Part shown: one piece after another, positions 1 through 6,727 of the stretch
Position numbering within the stretch: position 1 is the stretch's first letter
Layout of the letters: every line of letters begins with the position of its first letter
Origin: Bacteroidetes bacterium CG23_combo_of_CG06-09_8_20_14_all_32_9
Lineage (GTDB): Bacteria; Bacteroidota; Bacteroidia; Bacteroidales; GWA2-32-17
Direction of reading: 5' to 3'
DNA length: 10,749 bases
Assembly: GCA_002771395.1 (NCBI GenBank)
Contig: PCSS01000317.1
Span: 1,424-12,172 of the forward strand
Translations under genes and position numbers: made by a program
The notes under the pieces: generated by a model
Seen by the model: only the letters and a program-made list of their open reading frames with translations
Databases searched by the model: none
What the model was told of the DNA's origin: nothing

Positions 1-2
1 TA

Positions 3-181
3 ACAAATAATATTAATGCTGCAAAAACTATCTCAACAAATAAAGTTTGGTCAGGTGGTAGTGCAGGTCTAAATCTGTCAGGATTAAATATGTATGTGGG
101 ACGGTGGAGGATGGTGTACCGACAATTGTAGTTACAACTGAACAAATAGCAATGAATAATTGGGTTTTGGTAAGAAATTAA
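3..181 (+). pseudogene. Decayed fragment of a T9SS-type S8 (subtilisin-like) peptidase gene
   Basis: From position 3 the plus strand reads INAAKTISTNKVWSGGS followed by AGLNLSGLNMYVGRW. From memory of the family, this resembles the segment just before the catalytic Asp in Bacteroidota subtilisin-like peptidases, which usually reads like NAAKT.sTNkVW.GGs.G.nLsG..m.vG.WdGG. After GRW (ending near 107) the frame hits a stop at 129-131. Restoring one base near 107-110 would continue as WEDGVPTIVVTTEQ and reach a stop at 179-181, so at least one frameshift and an early stop are implied. No Asp/His/Ser catalytic blocks follow. The left part lies outside the window, so it could be the tail of a longer broken gene. 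It is oriented tail-to-tail with ispF, 28 bases away. The family assignment is from pattern memory only, hence the low confidence. Confidence 0.4.
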
Positions 182-209
182 TTTGGAACAAATAAAAATC
201 TTTGTAAAA

Positions 210-686
210 CTACTTGTACAACAATGCAACAGTCATTGCACTAACCCCTTCTTCTCTTCCAACATAACCAAGTTTTTCGTTAGTTGTAGCTTTTATAGAA
301 ATATCGTTAACAGAAATACCTGCCGTTTTAGAAATTTCCTCTTTCATTTTTGGGATAAAGGGCTTTATTTTAGGTTTTTCGAGGCAAAGAGTACAATCAA
401 TGTTATTTATTTCAAAACCTTTTTTGCGTATTAACTTAGCTGTTTTTGCAAGTAAAATACGACTGTCAATTCCTTTAAATTCAATAGAGGTATCGGGGAA
501 ATGAGTGCCAATATCGCCAAGGTTGGCTGCTCCAAGCAAAGCATCGCATATAGCATGAATAAGCACATCACCATCAGAATGAGCCACACTTCCTTTTGAA
601 TGAGGTATAGTAACTCCGCCAATAATTAAGGGTAATCCCGATTCGAGCCGGTGAACATCAAAACCTTGTCCTATTCTGAGTTTCAT
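210..686 (-). CDS. ispF: 2-C-methyl-D-erythritol 2,4-cyclodiphosphate synthase IspF
   Basis: IspF converts CDP-ME 2-phosphate to 2-C-methyl-D-erythritol 2,4-cyclodiphosphate plus CMP in the cytosolic MEP pathway, which supplies isoprenoids including the undecaprenyl carrier for wall synthesis. The 158-residue length is standard. The opening GQGFDVHRL supplies zinc ligands Asp10 and His12, and HSDGDVLIHAICDALLGA (36-53) holds the conserved substrate-binding stretch and the third zinc ligand His44. GDIGTHFPD follows at 57-65, and IKATTNEKLGYVGREEG (131-147) is the conserved C-terminal nucleotide-binding motif with Thr134, Thr135 and Glu137. Every key residue sits two positions after its E. coli equivalent. 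The start is ATG at 686 and the stop is TAG. It reads in the same direction as porU and porV but is separated from porV by 653 bases, so it probably has its own promoter; I could not place one. As I recall, ispF also follows porU-porV in Porphyromonas gingivalis. Confidence 0.97.
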   Translation of the reverse strand: MKLRIGQGFDVHRLESGLPLIIGGVTIPHSKGSVAHSDGDVLIHAICDALLGAANLGDIGTHFPDTSIEFKGIDSRILLAKTAKLIRKKGFEINNIDCTLCLEKPKIKPFIPKMKEEISKTAGISVNDISIKATTNEKLGYVGREEGVSAMTVALLYK

Positions 687-752
687 TAGTGCTTGGTTGT
701 AAAGTAATATTATTTTAGGGGATTTGAAATAATTAATTCCAATAAAAGTAAA

Positions 753-817
753 GAGGTACAGAGGTATAGAGGTATAGGGAAATATGGCTGTATCCTTATA
801 TCTTTATACCCTATACC
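753..817. repeat. Repeat block 1: GAGGTAYA tandem and GGTATAGGG inverted repeat
   Basis: Three tandem 8-base units, GAGGTACA, GAGGTATA and GAGGTATA, run from 753 to 776. The last overlaps the left arm GGTATAGGG (771-779), which is exactly complementary to CCCTATACC at 809-817, giving a perfect 9-bp stem with a 29-base loop. A further CATACC word follows at 820-825. Related blocks occur at 1001-1085 and 1227-1276. Confidence 0.75.
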
Positions 818-931
818 TTCATACCTAACTTGCAAAATGGGATTTATTTTTTTCATGTCCCCTTAATGAAAATCCCAAATCCTAAATCTAAAGCCCAAAA
901 ATCCAAGGGTTTTGAAATTTTTTACTATTTA

Positions 932-975
932 TGATATTACAGACAATCTCTAATTAAAGTCTGTCCATAATATCA
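932..975. repeat. CTAATTA-core inverted repeat, copy A
   Basis: The outer arms TGATATTA (932-939) and TAATATCA (968-975) are exactly complementary. The inner arms CAGAC (940-944) and GTCTG (959-963) also pair, with a four-base bulge on the right side. The loop contains CTAATTA. This aligns with copy B around 1158-1196, including the right-hand TAATATCA and the T-rich sequence after it, so the two are diverged copies of one element. Confidence 0.7.
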
Positions 976-1000
976 GCATTTTTAATTTATAGCATATAGT

Positions 1001-1085
1001 GGTATAGGGAACTTTCCGAAAGTTAACGGAGCTATGGCCTTTGCAAACTTTCGGAAAGTTATAATGACGGCTAAACCCTTATACC
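1001..1085. repeat. Repeat block 2 with nested 15-base inverted arms
   Basis: The outer ends are GGTATAGGG (1001-1009) and CCCTTATACC (1076-1085), which pair with a single bulged base. Nested inside, AACTTTCCGAAAGTT (1010-1024) is the exact reverse complement of AACTTTCGGAAAGTT (1046-1060), and each arm is itself palindromic around its central base. The DNA can therefore form either one long hairpin or two small ones. Two more TATACC words follow up to about 1101. Confidence 0.8.
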
Positions 1086-1147
1086 ATATACCTTTATACC
1101 TTGTCTTCATAAGTTCAGCATTAAAAATATGACATAAATTTACAATT

Positions 1148-1196
1148 TTTTTCGACTTTACAGACAGACACTAATTAGTGTTTGTCTGTAATATCA
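1148..1196. repeat. CTAATTA-core near-perfect palindrome, copy B
   Basis: Positions 1158-1191 form a 34-base palindrome: the left half begins TTACAGACAGACAC, the centre is CTAATTAG, and the right half ends GTTTGTCTGTAA. Only one symmetric pair is mismatched (G against T), and it would still pair as G:U in plus-strand RNA. The upstream part 1148-1178 matches 29 of 31 bases with 1317-1347. The downstream TAATATCA (1189-1196) matches the right arm of copy A. On the minus strand the stem is followed by A residues rather than U residues, so it does not look like a rho-independent terminator for porUV. Confidence 0.8.
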
Positions 1197-1226
1197 ATCG
1201 TTTTCATTTTAAGGAATATGGTTTAT

Positions 1227-1276
1227 GGTATAAGGAAATAGGGAATAAAGCGAACCCCTTATACCCTCCTTATACC
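1227..1276. repeat. Repeat block 3: GGTATAAGG inverted repeat
   Basis: GGTATAAGG (1227-1235) is exactly complementary to two copies of CCTTATACC, at 1257-1265 and 1268-1276, giving two alternative 9-bp stems. It has the same design as blocks 1 and 2 and lies after copy B, just as block 2 lies after copy A. Confidence 0.75.
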
Positions 1277-1279
1277 TGA

Positions 1280-1306
1280 AATATCAAATTTTAAAATTCT
1301 GATATT
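1280..1306. repeat. AT-rich inverted repeat AATATCA...TGATATT
   Basis: The arms AATATCA (1280-1286) and TGATATT (1300-1306) flank the self-complementary AATTTTAAAATT (1288-1299). The arm sequence is the same TAATATCA-like word that ends copies A and B, so this is probably a further rearranged piece of the same repeat family. Confidence 0.55.
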
Positions 1307-1316
1307 CTTTTTCAAA

Positions 1317-1347
1317 TTTTTCGACTTTACGGACAGACTCTAATTAG
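1317..1347. repeat. CTAATTA-core element, partial copy C overlapping the porV stop
   Basis: This 31-base segment differs from 1148-1178 at only two positions. Its CTAATTAG core (1340-1347) contains the complement of the porV stop codon (TAG, 1342-1340) and the codons for the last residue and part of the one before. Unlike copy B, the sequence to its right does not complete the palindrome; it runs into porV coding sequence. Confidence 0.8.
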
Positions 1348-2617
1348 GTGCAGACGCTGCTTCTTTTATCCCTTCAAAATCAAATGAAAGGGTAAAACGA
1401 AGGGTATTTTGAAGCGGATTATTCTGGTGATAAGGAATTAGGTAAGAAAAGTCGAGTGCAAATACTTTTAATTTAAGCCCCAGTCCGACTGTAAAAAATT
1501 TACGATTTCCTTTAGTTGCATCTTCTTGAAAATATCCTGCTCTTAATGCGAATTGCTTTGCATACCAATATTCCAAACCGAATGACCAGTTAATTTCGCG
1601 CCATTCTTCTTTTCCACGTGAGCGGTCATCGGGATTAAGCGGGTTGGAAGCTACGCCTGGAGCATCCCAAAATGAATGAAAAATTCCAACAGGAACGGCA
1701 ACTTTCGGGTCTTTACCATATTTAATATCGTTCCCTGCAACTTTTACAGTATCGCCGTTTGGAAGCACTTCGCCAACGCCGTAATACACAGGCGGCGTTG
1801 GTACTAATAATTTACTTAGTTCTATAACTCCCAGTAAACTGTTATAATCATCTAATTCGGTTTTAAAAGATGTGCCTAACCTTAACATACAGGGTAAAAA
1901 ATCTTTATCAGCATTCTCTGTATAAGATAGCTTGGAACCAATATTTGAAATATTTATTCCAACACCGAGTTCAGATTTTTGTTTCTGAACTTCTACAGGT
2001 TTATAATAAAAAAATGAAACGTCTGATGAAAAAGCTTGTCCGGCTTTTGTTTGCGGACCTGTTCCTGAATATCCACCTGTAAGATCTGAGTTGATGTAAC
2101 GCAATGCTATTGAGCCCGATAAATACTGTCCAAGAAGACGGCTATAACCTAAATCAAAAGCAAATTCGTTAGGTCTGTGCTGACCGGTAACGTTACCTAT
2201 TTGGTCGGTAAAAGTTATATCACCGAGCGAAAAATATCTCAGTGAAGAGCTTATTGTTTGTCCACCACCTATTTTTTTGTATCCTGTTAAATATGCTAAG
2301 TTTATATCGTTAACCAACTGCCTGAGCCAGGGAGTGTAAGAAATGGAAATTCCAAAGTCGTTTTTTATAAAAGAATATTTGGAAGGATTGTGATGTTGCG
2401 AGTTTAAATCGGGAGTGGTAGAAACGCCTGCATCGCCCATTGCGCCAGCACGAGAATCAGCAGCAATTGTAAGAAAAGGAACTGCTGTAGTAATTGTATT
2501 TACATCACCATCACGCCCATTTAATTCCTGCGTCGTCATTTTGTTTTGTGAAAAAACTAAGAAAGGCAATGTTTGCATAACCCAAGTAAAAATCATTATT
2601 AATACAAATCTTCTCAT
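1340..2617 (-). CDS. porV: T9SS outer-membrane shuttle protein PorV (LptO family)
   Basis: PorV is an outer-membrane beta-barrel that receives type IX secretion cargo by its C-terminal domain and delivers it to the PorU attachment complex. The protein starts with a signal peptide (RR, then a hydrophobic stretch, likely cleaved between Ser23 and Gln24). It then has the hallmark TAVPFLTIAADSRAGAMGDA followed by GVSTTPDLNSQHHNPSKY (about 43-81), which I recognise as PorV-specific. The remainder is alternating aromatic beta-strand sequence ending in LRFTLSFDFEG, as expected for a barrel of the FadL-like class. I chose ATG at 2617 (425 residues) over the TTG at 2635, because the ATG gives a clean signal peptide. 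It lies 129 bases downstream of porU on the same strand, consistent with a porU-porV operon. The last residues (IKEAASAPN) extend past the usual barrel end, and the stop lies inside a repeat element. Confidence 0.95.
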   Translation of the reverse strand: MRRFVLIMIFTWVMQTLPFLVFSQNKMTTQELNGRDGDVNTITTAVPFLTIAADSRAGAMGDAGVSTTPDLNSQHHNPSKYSFIKNDFGISISYTPWLRQLVNDINLAYLTGYKKIGGGQTISSSLRYFSLGDITFTDQIGNVTGQHRPNEFAFDLGYSRLLGQYLSGSIALRYINSDLTGGYSGTGPQTKAGQAFSSDVSFFYYKPVEVQKQKSELGVGINISNIGSKLSYTENADKDFLPCMLRLGTSFKTELDDYNSLLGVIELSKLLVPTPPVYYGVGEVLPNGDTVKVAGNDIKYGKDPKVAVPVGIFHSFWDAPGVASNPLNPDDRSRGKEEWREINWSFGLEYWYAKQFALRAGYFQEDATKGNRKFFTVGLGLKLKVFALDFSYLIPYHQNNPLQNTLRFTLSFDFEGIKEAASAPN

Positions 2618-2716
2618 AATCAAATCATTATTCAAAAATAATTTATAAAATTAATATAAAATTAGTTATAAAAACGAAATTTTTAATAATTTATTACAAC
2701 ATCTTTCAAAATCTAT

Positions 2717-2745
2717 ACTTTAAAAGTTTTTAAAACTTTTGAAGT
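2717..2745. repeat. AT-rich inverted repeat just after the porU stop
   Basis: AAAAGTTTT (2722-2730) and AAAACTTTT (2732-2740) are exact reverse complements around a single T. After one mismatch the pairing extends by ACTT (2717-2720) with AAGT (2742-2745). It begins two bases beyond the porU stop codon. It could be a weak terminator or attenuator tuning porV relative to porU, or an RNA-stabilising end, but there is little GC in the stem and no clear U-run on the minus strand. Confidence 0.45.
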
Positions 2746-2746
2746 T

Positions 2747-5700
2747 TTATCGTAAAATTACAAGTTTTTCAAATTTATCCTGCTGTTTTCCATCGGGTAT
2801 TTTTACAGTTAGTTTGTAAATATAAACTCCTTTACCTATTTTATCGCCGTAATCGTCTAAACCATCCCAAGGTATTGGTGTGCTGTGAAAACTGTTATTG
2901 TCAATATTTGTTTTAATATTCTTAATCAGTTTGCCTGTAACGGTAAACACCTGTATAAGTACATCTAAATTAGAATTTATTTGATTATGGTCAAAATAAA
3001 ACGATGTATTTGTTGTAAAGGGATTAGGGTAGTTAAAAATATTCCCGATGGTTAAGTCCTGAGCTTCGGCGACCACAAATTCGGTATAAGCTTCTACTGA
3101 ATTGTTGCAAACATCCCATGCTTTAAATTTTAAATTATGCTGTCCGTTGGAAATATCTGAAAGGGGATACCTAACTACACCACTTTGATAATCATTAAGA
3201 TTAGCTTCATAATAATCATTTAGAACTATAGTTTTTGCTGTATTTCCATCAAGAACTGCTGTAATGTCATGCCCAATGCCGTTTCCAACGGTATTAATTC
3301 CGTTTTCATCGGTTAGTTTGGCAAAAATATCGGGGTTTTCATCAGTAATTCCGCCATAAACAAAATTATCATCATTCATAAATAATTGAACAGTGGGACC
3401 GGTAATATCTGTTATTGTTCCTGTAGAATTACCGCCAATTAATAAATGGGTATATCCGTGTGCATCAAAAACTGTATTATTATCAGCATAATAGCTTATT
3501 TTACCATAGCCAATATTGTATTGAATATCTTTGGGTACAATAAAAGAAAATTCAAAATAAGAATTATTTACAGATGCTTTTCCTTTATACAATATATTAT
3601 TCTGAAGTTTGAAATAAAATTTGGAAGTATCATCATTGTCAAGTGTAACTAATGTAACAGGTTTATCAAAAATTGTAGGATAAATAATACCATTATAATT
3701 AGTTACCGGCGTTCCATCTTGATTCTGAATATGACCTTTTACAGTAACTTTTTGTAAAGCATGAATTGTGTCGGTAAAATTTGCAAAGGCAGTTCCGTTA
3801 ATACTATCGGTAACAGTTGTATAGTTTGGATATGCTAATGTTAATGCAGGGTCTCCCAAAAGAGAAAAATTCCTTTTATTAACATCACTATCTGATGAAG
3901 CGGCGTTTTTTGCTAATCGGTATATTTCGCCAAGTTTAAAGTAGTTCACGTTAGAATCTTTTTTAAAAATCCTATTCATAAAAGCTGAATTAAGAGCAAA
4001 ATTTGAGTTACTGTAAACTAATCGGGTGGTTGTAAACATTGAAATTGCTCCGCCATTTGAATTTAGAATTACCATTTCGCCGGCTGCCGTACGTGCAAAA
4101 TCATCATAACGGCTAAATTCGCAAGTGGCAGTAATAAAAAGCGGTAGTCTTTGAAAATTTGTCCACGAATTAATATCCGAAACACCTATTATATGTTCAT
4201 GAGCAAGCCCTACTTCGTTTCCATGCCCGGTATAGTTCAAAATTAATGTACCTTTTTTTATTCTGTTAGATATTGCTGTATTTACATCAGGATAGCGGTC
4301 CCCGTTTGGTGTAGTAATTTGAGGAAAAGCATCTAAAAAAATCTTCTCAATGTTGTAAACCGGATAAGTTGTATCGATGTAAGTTGCAAGTATATTTGAT
4401 TGTTTCATGTGTTCGTTGCCGTCTTCGTCATCGCCAATAAAAGTCAGCCAATTTTTCCAATCACCATTAGTTGATGGTTGGTAATAATTAATAATTTTAT
4501 TTAATACTCCCTGTGCTTCGGAACTATTTTTTACGGGTAGCCTGCCAACTGCAATATCTAAGCTACCGGTATAATCTCCTTCATTATCTTCTAACATTCC
4601 AAAATAATCGTCGGTACAAAAAGATGATGTTGGTGATAATGAGCTAGTTGATTGGTATGTTAAAATAAAATTAGTGTTTGATGAAAAATTATGGCGGTTA
4701 TCATAAGAACCATCACCATAAAATAATAAAAATTTTGGCATAAGTGAAGTGTCGGTACCGGTGCGATCGTATAACATCTTCATAAAATCTTTTATAGCTG
4801 TAATATCGGGACTTCCAGATGAAAATTCGTTATAAATAATTTGCGGTGTAACTGTTAATACCGAAAGATTATCATTTGTTCTGTGAAAATCTGCCAATGT
4901 ATTGGCATAAGAAAGAAAATCGGGATGCGAAACAATTACCAAATCGGTAGCCGGTATTGCATGAAGATTTTGATTTGCAACTTCACCAATAATTACAGGA
5001 TTATAAAACATAGTTCCATCGTAAGCGACATATTCATGTAATGTGTCCGATTTTGCTGTAAATGAAAGTAAATTTCCGTTTAAGTTCGTTGTTACTATTG
5101 ATGGTGAAACCGGGTTAGTAACATCCCAAACAACAGTAGAGCTTGATGCATTTGAAATCTGAAAATCGGCATAATTTCCAGGAGCGACCAAAAGAGCATC
5201 TCTGAATTGTACCTGACCCCCTTGCATTGTAAGATGTTTGCGAACATTTATATCAATAAAATCAAGCCAGCCTTCGCCTCCTTGGGCAGGTTTATTATAT
5301 GTAATGTTAACATTAAGAGTTGGGCTACCCGAAGTAAATGACTTAATAAATAAGTTACCATTTGCATAATTACTGGTAACATTTGAAAGTGATGTTAATG
5401 AACAAGTTGCACTACCAACTAAAGAACTATTTACATTAAAAGTAAATGAACTGTTAACAATTGACCTTGCGAAAACCATTGCGATAAGCTTAACCTGTTC
5501 ATCTGTTTTAATAAGTGGAAATGTAAATACAAAATTATAAGAAAGAATAATATTAAAATTTTCGCCAACCCATAATTTTCCGCTTTTTAAAAAGTTAACT
5601 GCTTCTGTTTCGTGATATTGATAATCGTCATAAGAATTTACTGTTACATTAGGTGAAGTTGTTTCGGCAGGCAAAATTTGCATTTGTTTAGGCAACGAAC

Positions 5701-6547
5701 CGGCATCAGTAATAAAATAATAAGATTCATCGGAGTAAGGGTGAAGTGAATGAGTATAAATGCCTTGTACATTATTATAAGCCCAATATACAGGTCCGTG
5801 AGCATAAAATAATATATAGTCGCCTGAATTAAAAACACCGTCGCTGCCTTTTTCGTACCAAACAGGGTTTTCAACCAAATCGTCGTAACGAAAAACATTG
5901 TTTTGAACCGGAAGAACTTTTCCTCCGTTACCATATATTTTTATATTTTCGGGATTTTGAAATCCCATACCTGTAATTTGCGCATAAGTTAATTTATAAA
6001 TTCCTGTCTGATTTATTTTTATCTTTTGCCACTTTCCCGAACTTAACACTGAATTTGAACTATAAGTTCGGTTTTTTAATTTTTTTAATTGATTATAAAA
6101 TGCCGTTTTTTTAAACGAAAAAGAAATTAACCTTTCAACAGCACCGGTGTTTTTGTTGCGTCGAAGAGGGATAAATGAAAGTTGCAAAAAAGGTTTTTTC
6201 TTAGAATAAGATACATAAGTGCGAAAATTTATTTCATTAGGAATACTGTCTAAATTCAGAACATTTTTTAACTGCGGTGTCGGAACAGTCTCAAAATCAG
6301 AAGATAAAACCTCTATTTTCCCGTCATTATCCGAAGGTAATATTGTAAATTGTTCGAAGTAATAAGGCAAACCTGTTGATAGATTTTCATACACGGCATT
6401 CGAAAAATATAACAGTTCAAAATTACTGTCATTTATTTTTTCAAATTTATTTTGAAGCCAAATAATATTTCTTTCATAAATTTGACCAAAAATTAAATTG
6501 TTAAAAAATAAAAAAATAAAGAAAAATACAATACTTAATTGTTTCAT
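2747..6547 (-). CDS. porU: T9SS sortase PorU (gingipain-like C25 peptidase)
   Basis: PorU acts on the cell surface, cleaving the C-terminal domain from type IX cargo and joining the new end to anionic LPS. The 1266-residue protein opens with a hydrophobic signal peptide (likely cut at Gly21/Gln22). A PorU-type N-terminal region follows, with SSGKWQKIKINQTGIYKLTY (169-188) and a nearby IKIYGNGGK motif. A C25 peptidase domain spans about 530-905. Its catalytic dyad is visible: His775 in NYTGHGNEVG and Cys809 in FITATCEFSRYD, with 34-residue spacing much like that of gingipains. SLLGDPAL marks the end of that domain. The C-terminus, from NYPNPF (near 1172) through VYIYKLTV to KLVILR, is a T9SS C-terminal-domain-like beta-sandwich, which PorU retains. 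P. gingivalis PorU is somewhat shorter (about 1158 residues). The start ATG at 6547 fits the signal peptide. It is the first gene of the porU-porV pair and diverges from porP-gldJ. Confidence 0.96.
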   Translation of the reverse strand: MKQLSIVFFFIFLFFNNLIFGQIYERNIIWLQNKFEKINDSNFELLYFSNAVYENLSTGLPYYFEQFTILPSDNDGKIEVLSSDFETVPTPQLKNVLNLDSIPNEINFRTYVSYSKKKPFLQLSFIPLRRNKNTGAVERLISFSFKKTAFYNQLKKLKNRTYSSNSVLSSGKWQKIKINQTGIYKLTYAQITGMGFQNPENIKIYGNGGKVLPVQNNVFRYDDLVENPVWYEKGSDGVFNSGDYILFYAHGPVYWAYNNVQGIYTHSLHPYSDESYYFITDAGSLPKQMQILPAETTSPNVTVNSYDDYQYHETEAVNFLKSGKLWVGENFNIILSYNFVFTFPLIKTDEQVKLIAMVFARSIVNSSFTFNVNSSLVGSATCSLTSLSNVTSNYANGNLFIKSFTSGSPTLNVNITYNKPAQGGEGWLDFIDINVRKHLTMQGGQVQFRDALLVAPGNYADFQISNASSSTVVWDVTNPVSPSIVTTNLNGNLLSFTAKSDTLHEYVAYDGTMFYNPVIIGEVANQNLHAIPATDLVIVSHPDFLSYANTLADFHRTNDNLSVLTVTPQIIYNEFSSGSPDITAIKDFMKMLYDRTGTDTSLMPKFLLFYGDGSYDNRHNFSSNTNFILTYQSTSSLSPTSSFCTDDYFGMLEDNEGDYTGSLDIAVGRLPVKNSSEAQGVLNKIINYYQPSTNGDWKNWLTFIGDDEDGNEHMKQSNILATYIDTTYPVYNIEKIFLDAFPQITTPNGDRYPDVNTAISNRIKKGTLILNYTGHGNEVGLAHEHIIGVSDINSWTNFQRLPLFITATCEFSRYDDFARTAAGEMVILNSNGGAISMFTTTRLVYSNSNFALNSAFMNRIFKKDSNVNYFKLGEIYRLAKNAASSDSDVNKRNFSLLGDPALTLAYPNYTTVTDSINGTAFANFTDTIHALQKVTVKGHIQNQDGTPVTNYNGIIYPTIFDKPVTLVTLDNDDTSKFYFKLQNNILYKGKASVNNSYFEFSFIVPKDIQYNIGYGKISYYADNNTVFDAHGYTHLLIGGNSTGTITDITGPTVQLFMNDDNFVYGGITDENPDIFAKLTDENGINTVGNGIGHDITAVLDGNTAKTIVLNDYYEANLNDYQSGVVRYPLSDISNGQHNLKFKAWDVCNNSVEAYTEFVVAEAQDLTIGNIFNYPNPFTTNTSFYFDHNQINSNLDVLIQVFTVTGKLIKNIKTNIDNNSFHSTPIPWDGLDDYGDKIGKGVYIYKLTVKIPDGKQQDKFEKLVILR

Positions 6548-6668
6548 TATGAATATAATTGTAATATAAAACCTTTTGTAATATTAATAATTTTTTTCAA
6601 TATTTTTTTTAAACGGGGATTTTATATTATTATTGTGGTCGCAAAAAAAAGAAAACGGTATGCGAATG

Positions 6669-6702
6669 TTTTGTGAAAATAATAAAATTATTTGTATTAT
6701 TG
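6669..6702 (+). promoter_or_regulatory. Candidate Bacteroidota-type promoter for porP-gldJ
   Basis: TTTTG (6669-6673) and TATTATTG (6695-6702) resemble the phylum's -33 TTTG and -7 TAnnTTTG elements. The -7 match is 7 of 8 and the spacer is 21 bases, slightly long. Transcription would start near 6708, leaving a leader of about 20 bases. The whole 180-base divergent region is very AT-rich, with several A and T tracts, so chance matches are likely. I found no equally good element for porU on the other strand. Confidence 0.3.
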
Positions 6703-6727
6703 CAAATTATAGTAAACATAGATTGTG

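Larger units (their letters stand above)
687..1339. other. Gene-free, repeat-rich spacer between porV and ispF
   Basis: No reading frame of convincing coding character is present on either strand. The stretch alternates two kinds of module. One is a GGTATA...TATACC inverted-repeat block (three copies: 753-817, 1001-1085, 1227-1276). The other is an element with a CTAATTA core flanked by ACAGAC-type sequence (copies at 932-975 and 1148-1196, and a partial copy at 1317-1347 that overlaps the porV stop). Between block 1 and the first CTAATTA element, about 870-905, is a run of repeated words such as AATCCCAAATCCTAAATC. porV and ispF are co-oriented, so porUV transcripts enter this stretch. No hairpin followed by a U-run on the minus strand was found. 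Confidence 0.8.

Noticed and set aside
183..434. 83-codon plus-strand open frame overlapping ispF
   Set aside because: It lies antisense to ispF, which has complete family motifs. The predicted peptide is rich in Phe, Ile and Asn, as expected from an AT-rich shadow frame.
1158..1191. Rho-independent terminator for the porU-porV transcript
   Set aside because: On the minus strand the stem is followed by an A-rich rather than a U-rich run, and the stem is centred on an AT core without a loop.
753..1347. Possible CRISPR array between ispF and porV
   Set aside because: The repeats are not of constant length or spacing, the intervening sequence is itself repetitive, and no cas genes are present.
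5644..5934. 96-codon minus-strand open frame within porU
   Set aside because: It is an alternative frame of porU on the same strand with no recognisable motif; the porU frame is clearly the coding one.
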